Below are positions 59,201 through 64,000 of a stretch of DNA of 64,000 nt, in pieces (the stretch's first letter is position 1; every line of letters starts with the position of its first letter). The notes under the pieces were generated by a model that saw only the letters and a list, made by a program, of their open reading frames with translations, did no database searches and was not told the DNA's origin. Where the stretch lies: the NCBI RefSeq assembly GCF_964340395.1, contig NC_135552.1:8707994-8771993 (forward strand), read 5' to 3'. The position numbers and the translations under genes are program-made. The stretch is from Glandiceps talaboti. Its lineage: Eukaryota > Hemichordata > Enteropneusta > Spengelidae.

Positions 59201-61021
59201 GAATACTGACAGTAAAAACATGGTACAGAATTCCATTAAGTTGAAGCATACAGCCTCTCCTTTCATACCCTGGAAAAAATTGATCTACACAGAGACAGCT
59301 GATAAATTTATCATCTCCTGAGCCACTTTCACCCTAGTTTTTGCAATAACAATGTCATATCGACCATACCCCTTGTTTTTCTGACAAAAACAGACCAGAA
59401 AATCAATGAGAATCTGATGAGTTGAAAAATATCTGACCCTACTCGGAGACATCTGTTACCTTAAAAAATTGGGTCTCTTCTCTTTCCCTTGTTTTTCTCT
59501 AGGACAAGTTTGTATATTAATATTATGAAAATCAATATTCCTTGATATTGATCCAATTTTTAATGCTTACTATTAATAATTACATTGATAGTGCTGCCCT
59601 AAACATTAATTCATGATAGGCTACCTGGCCATGCACAAACAATGCAACTCATCTAACCCATTCACTATCAAATATAAGTAATGACATTGGTGCAAAGTAC
59701 AGCATTCTCATCATATTCAACATCAAGGTCATATAAGGATCTTTCATTACTCTCCATGCAACCATAAAACATGCCCAAATAATGTGATATAATGATTAGA
59801 TAAGAATCAAGGCATCGTTTATATCGGCACACATCATGGTAAGTGGACTAAGCCACCTAAGGTTGCTAAGTATCACTATCACAGGAAGGATGTGCACAAA
59901 GATTGCGGCATTATAAATACAGTAGCGGACGATACTCAAATGACTATATATACCTATTTGCCTATCTACATATAATTACCTTTACGATAATGATCGTTAA
60001 AACTGTCTGCGGGGAAAAAACAACAACAGCCTTTATGGATTTTCTTTGGTGATCATTGCATGCTGGGGTATATGACAAGAGTGTCATGCACATAAAGATC
60101 ATATTTATCATGCTTGGCAATTTCATTGAATAGTTCTTGCTGATTTTTCAATTAAATCACTTCATCATAGATATAAAACATTGATGTATTACTATTATTT
60201 CCTCCTGACTACACTTGCTGGTAGCAATAAAAATTGACAAAAAATTCATACCACTGTAAGTTGTAGCCTTCTTTAATAACCATTGATAGTAAATAGCTAT
60301 CAATTTATTTACGTGAATTGTGACATTAATTTCTGCTGGTATATCATGAGAATAGAAGTCAGAGGAGAGAGAACTTGATATGCATTTCTGTGTGCAAGAA
60401 TAATTGCATGGATGTATCGTTTTCGTGCACTTCTGAACCAAAAACTTCAGATACAACATGTTAAATCTTTTTGAACACACTATAGAATTAGTTCATGAAA
60501 CACAATAGTCTCATTTGTTTCTCATAAAACCTTAGATGAACTGTACTTTTAGACGTCACGTATTTTGTATCCACTTCACACTGACTGACAGTACCCAGTA
60601 GCCTCAGTAGTAGTTCATGCTTACATTAGCGTATAACTCGGACCATGTATTTGCTTCATTGAGTACATACACACATACACACACACACACACAGAGAGAC
60701 TGTATGTAACATATGAATCATACTATGATGGAACATGGTGACTGGCTATTTACACAACCTGATTACAAGTCATTGCTACAGCTGCCTGTGTTGCCTGTGA
60801 AAATATACACTCAGTTTAATACCCTGTGAAAGATAAAATGATGAATTTGATGTATGCATGCAGTGATTCTTGATTGGTGGTATTTTCTGCTCATTCTATG
60901 TCATATGACATCATACATTGTTTCACTGGTTCTGAAGTCCCCGAAATACGTGTCAAAACAATCAAAAATTGATATTACTTGTTTCAGTTTTGCATAAAAT
61001 TAACTTGCACCGGCCTTTCTG

Positions 61022-61148
61022 CAATATTTTTATTTATTGAGAATGGAAACACTTGTGACATACGAGGTTTGTCACTGTGAGTTGATGACACGTTGTGATA
61101 CCCCTTATGTCACTCTAAATTAGCATGGCTGAATGAAAGAAAATTGAA
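61022..61148. mobile_element. Foldback element, copy 2
   Basis: The same plan as 25774-25927: caatat..., then a gtgacata block, a centre 'tttgtcactgtgagttgatg', then ccccttatgtcac and a right arm with ggctgaatgaa. The inner inverted repeat gtgacata/tatgtcac is preserved, although the outer arms are more diverged. Confidence 0.6.
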
Positions 61149-63139
61149 CAACAGTAGTGGATAGATATATAATAAGAATGTCATATCTGTTTTCTAGTAA
61201 AAACTTAGTTTTTTGACCTGCAGCATATATGCTATAATGTGAATGAAGGCATCTCAGTTTGATATTTTGTCTGTATCCAAAACACTGGACTGAGTGAAGT
61301 TGAATATATTTGAATACAAAATGAGCCAACATATTTTTTTTACAATACTTTCCTAAATTGATATATATATTATATATATCAGAACTGTAGAACGTTCTAT
61401 GCCAAGATGCTAGGCTAACATATTTGTGTCTGCCTTGTTAATGTTAAGGCACTTTATTATACAATAAAGACAAACACAGTTTCTAGCCATTCTGCTGAAA
61501 TCTTCACACCAGCCTGTACAGCTAGCTGATGTGTGTGGAGTGTTTTAGACAGCTTGCCTCTGGTCATGATACAGCTACAGCACTTTTATTCAATAAAAAT
61601 TACACAAACACAATTTACTGATGATAACAACTTTGTTACCCGGGAAAGTTCATAACACTTGAATGTGTAGAGTGAATTGTGTCAGACAATGAGACTGCAG
61701 AATATATTCTGAAGTAGACTTGCTATTGTATGAGATTCTAAATTGTTGTAAATGAATGATGACAAAAAAAGGAATCTCTTAAAAGAAAAAAATCCAAATC
61801 GCTCATTTTGCACTTGATTAAGAAGCATTTACAGTTTATAGTGAAATTTGTATTTTTCTTTAAATTCACAGCATATCTAGTGTACGATTTTAGAATGAAT
61901 AATGTAGACAGTGCTTTCATGTACACTACTAGTAAGCTATTTATATCTCATTAAACAGACTGTTATTAATGGCGTTATAGTTGGGACTAGTCATTAACGA
62001 TGCCATAATTACCCTAATTACAACTAATACTAATTACCTCATTCAAATTATACAAACCTTGCGAGCATAATTGAGTATTTAATCATTACAATGAAAAAAA
62101 AAAGAAAAAAGTCTGGAATAAGTTTGTATCTGTTAATCTGCGTTAGTATACATGTACATTCAGTTGTTCCATGGGGAAATTTCCATTTTGACAGAAAATG
62201 TTTTTGAGACAAGTGAAGGATATAGATTTTTCACTCTGTAGCAGAAAAAAATGACGCAAATCTGGCTCTAGCATACAAATTTGTATTACTATAATTGTGA
62301 AATCTTAAAAAATAGATTTAAAGGTGATGGCAGTATCAAAATACAATTTTTTGAAAGTCAAACTAATATTTTCACTGCAGGCCTTAAATTAGTAATTTTG
62401 TACTGCATTGTAGAATTTATCATATGTTGATATTTTAACACGTCATATTGAAGGATTCTTCACACCTATTTATCTGACATGGTAGTGTCCTCCATAAAGC
62501 ATGGATGAGTCATATCTATTAGATGGAAAAGATTATTTTATTCGGAGGGGTGGCCGTGTCCATTAGGTCGAGGGAGCATTTCCACCTATTCTGTGATCGT
62601 TATCTGTCAAAATTCGGTATGACTATAGTGGCTGTCCAAGCATATGTAGCTAACAACTCAAAACCATCAACGTTGTGATGAAACAAGAGTGGGAAAACAA
62701 ACACTGGAATGGAGAGAGAGTGCAAGCAAAATGAAGTGATTTAATGTCCAGAGAAAGACAAAGTGATCTGAGTCAAATAAGAAGGTCAACGAGGCAGTGA
62801 ATTTTTCGAAAGAAGGGAATTCAGGCTTACTCTTGAAGTAAATTGTCCTGTACAGAGCGCATAAGAGAGTTTTATTCCAACCACTACAGGTACTAACTGG
62901 TAATGGAAATTAGAAGGGTTTAGACTTGAGATTCTGCTAAAAGATGTGCATCAACTCACTTCACTCTAAATATTTCACCAACGTGTATTAGCACACACAC
63001 CCCCACTTCAAAACAGTCGTACAACAAAAATTAAATATGCCATTTTTCATTTTTTTTCTTCAAAGCTGTGGATTTTTAATACATAGTGCTATTAGTAGAC
63101 AGGAAATTTCACATTAATTTGTGAATACGAAAGTAAAAT

Positions 63140-63450
63140 ATGAATTTTAATTACAACGAAAGGATATGAAAAGGAGGTTTATTTTTGAAAATTTGATGGC
63201 TTTGGTCATCGTAAAAAGGGAAAGACAAATCAAAAACCAGAATCTTTGAGTGAATCTGTTCGCTAAGTCTTAATAATTTTTTGACAGCAAAAAAATATAA
63301 AAATGAGATTTATTTTTAAAAAATAGATGTCTTCAACCATAGCTATACTTCCACTATAAAAAGTGGAAAAAAAACCTATATTTTGTGCAAATCATAATCT
63401 TTGAGTGAATCTGTTTGCTAAAAAATAGATAATTTTTGACCGCGGAGAAT
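63140..63450. repeat. ~158-bp imperfect tandem duplication
   Basis: gaatctttgagtgaatctgt recurs near 63240 and, with one base changed, near 63398. The flanking 'gaggtttatttttgaaaa' and 'gagatttatttttaaaaa' are similarly spaced. Confidence 0.8.
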
Positions 63451-64000
63451 CTGATAGTTTGATTTTTGAGGCAGGTGGGAATTGATGTAGTGTACAAGTA
63501 AGGATCCTTTGACACATTATCTGTGCATTGTCAGATATAAAGAGGCTCCACTTGGACTGCCTGGGTCACATCTAATTGGATTTTACCAGGTCTTAATAAG
63601 GAAATGAAAGCCGACTCAGACTGCCTCATTAACGGCACTAACTACACCAAAATTACATTTGCTTCTTACAACATGGCTGTTTGCTGCTAAAAACACAGCG
63701 AACAAACTGAAGTGCTGCGAGCCACTGCGCGTAATTGGCTTCCTGTACCAACCTTGGCAATAGATTTCTTGAATCCGAAATATATAAGTTTGAACCTTTT
63801 TTTCTTCACTTCACTGGTGTCAAGCAATCATAGAAAAACAATTCCACAGAGACATTTTCTAGGTTGAATTTATTTTTTTCTGTTCATTTGTTTCTTATGT
63901 GATCTGATCACGATATCGCACAACTCCCAGTGGGGGTGCTGTCACTGTTTGAAACACTCACTCCATTGCATTTGGTTTTTGTGCGTGCTCATTTCTGAGA

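Larger units (their letters stand above)
51408..64000 (-). other. Upstream PTPRN intron or 5' region; no exon recognised
   Basis: The lumenal ectodomain exon that should precede SHVEVVEH was not found, so most of this 12.6 kb is probably intron. Seen in it: a SINE 3' half (52021-52165), a 236-bp duplication (52830-53210), a C-run with CA repeats (about 56350-56380), CA repeats near 60665, a foldback copy (61022-61148) and a ~150-bp duplication (63140-63450). Confidence 0.5.

Noticed and set aside
62540-62600. A GC-richer segment tested for an exon
   Set aside because: Stops in all useful frames and no matching motif.

Overview
The window looks like nuclear DNA of an AT-rich, intron-rich marine invertebrate animal. 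The intronless TRIM-NHL gene, the bilaterian miR-153 and the very vertebrate-like IA-2 and CLP1 proteins fit a deuterostome such as a hemichordate or cephalochordate. The species is an inference; nothing here fixes it. Only three protein genes can be supported, and most of the short ORFs are chance, antisense or repeat-derived.

Layout. (1) About 1-7254, + strand: the 3' part of CLP1, the RNA 5'-hydroxyl kinase and mRNA 3'-end processing factor. Four C-terminal exons are present and join in frame. The last intron carries a composite tandem-repeat element, and the stop codon lies in a roughly 66-bp triplicated unit. (2) 10164-13034, - strand: an intact single-exon TRIM-NHL E3 ligase (RING, two B-boxes, coiled coil, filamin-like relic, glycine tract, six NHL repeats), convergent with CLP1. 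(3) 21870-51407, - strand: ten coding exons of an IA-2/phogrin family receptor-type phosphatase (PTPRN/PTPRN2 orthologue). They cover the transmembrane segment, juxtamembrane region and the complete PTP domain to the family C-terminus. The ectodomain exons were not found and probably lie beyond 64000.

The most valuable non-coding feature is a miR-153 hairpin at 35937-36004 on the - strand, inside the intron between the two PTPRN exons that precede the catalytic-loop exon. Vertebrate miR-153 genes are also intronic to PTPRN and PTPRN2, so the host-gene/microRNA pairing is conserved here. The phosphatase keeps the catalytic WPD aspartate but has the family-typical Asp in the P-loop ([10 protein letters not shown]), a mixed state that differs from vertebrate IA-2.

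The rest is intron and intergenic DNA rich in repeats: a tRNA-derived SINE family, decayed non-LTR retrotransposon fragments, a TIR element flanked by TA with a 38-bp perfect palindrome, a two-copy foldback family, several minisatellites (24, 35, about 40, about 62 and 114 bp units, some with higher-order periodicity) and many microsatellites. No CRISPR, operon or other prokaryotic-type system is present.
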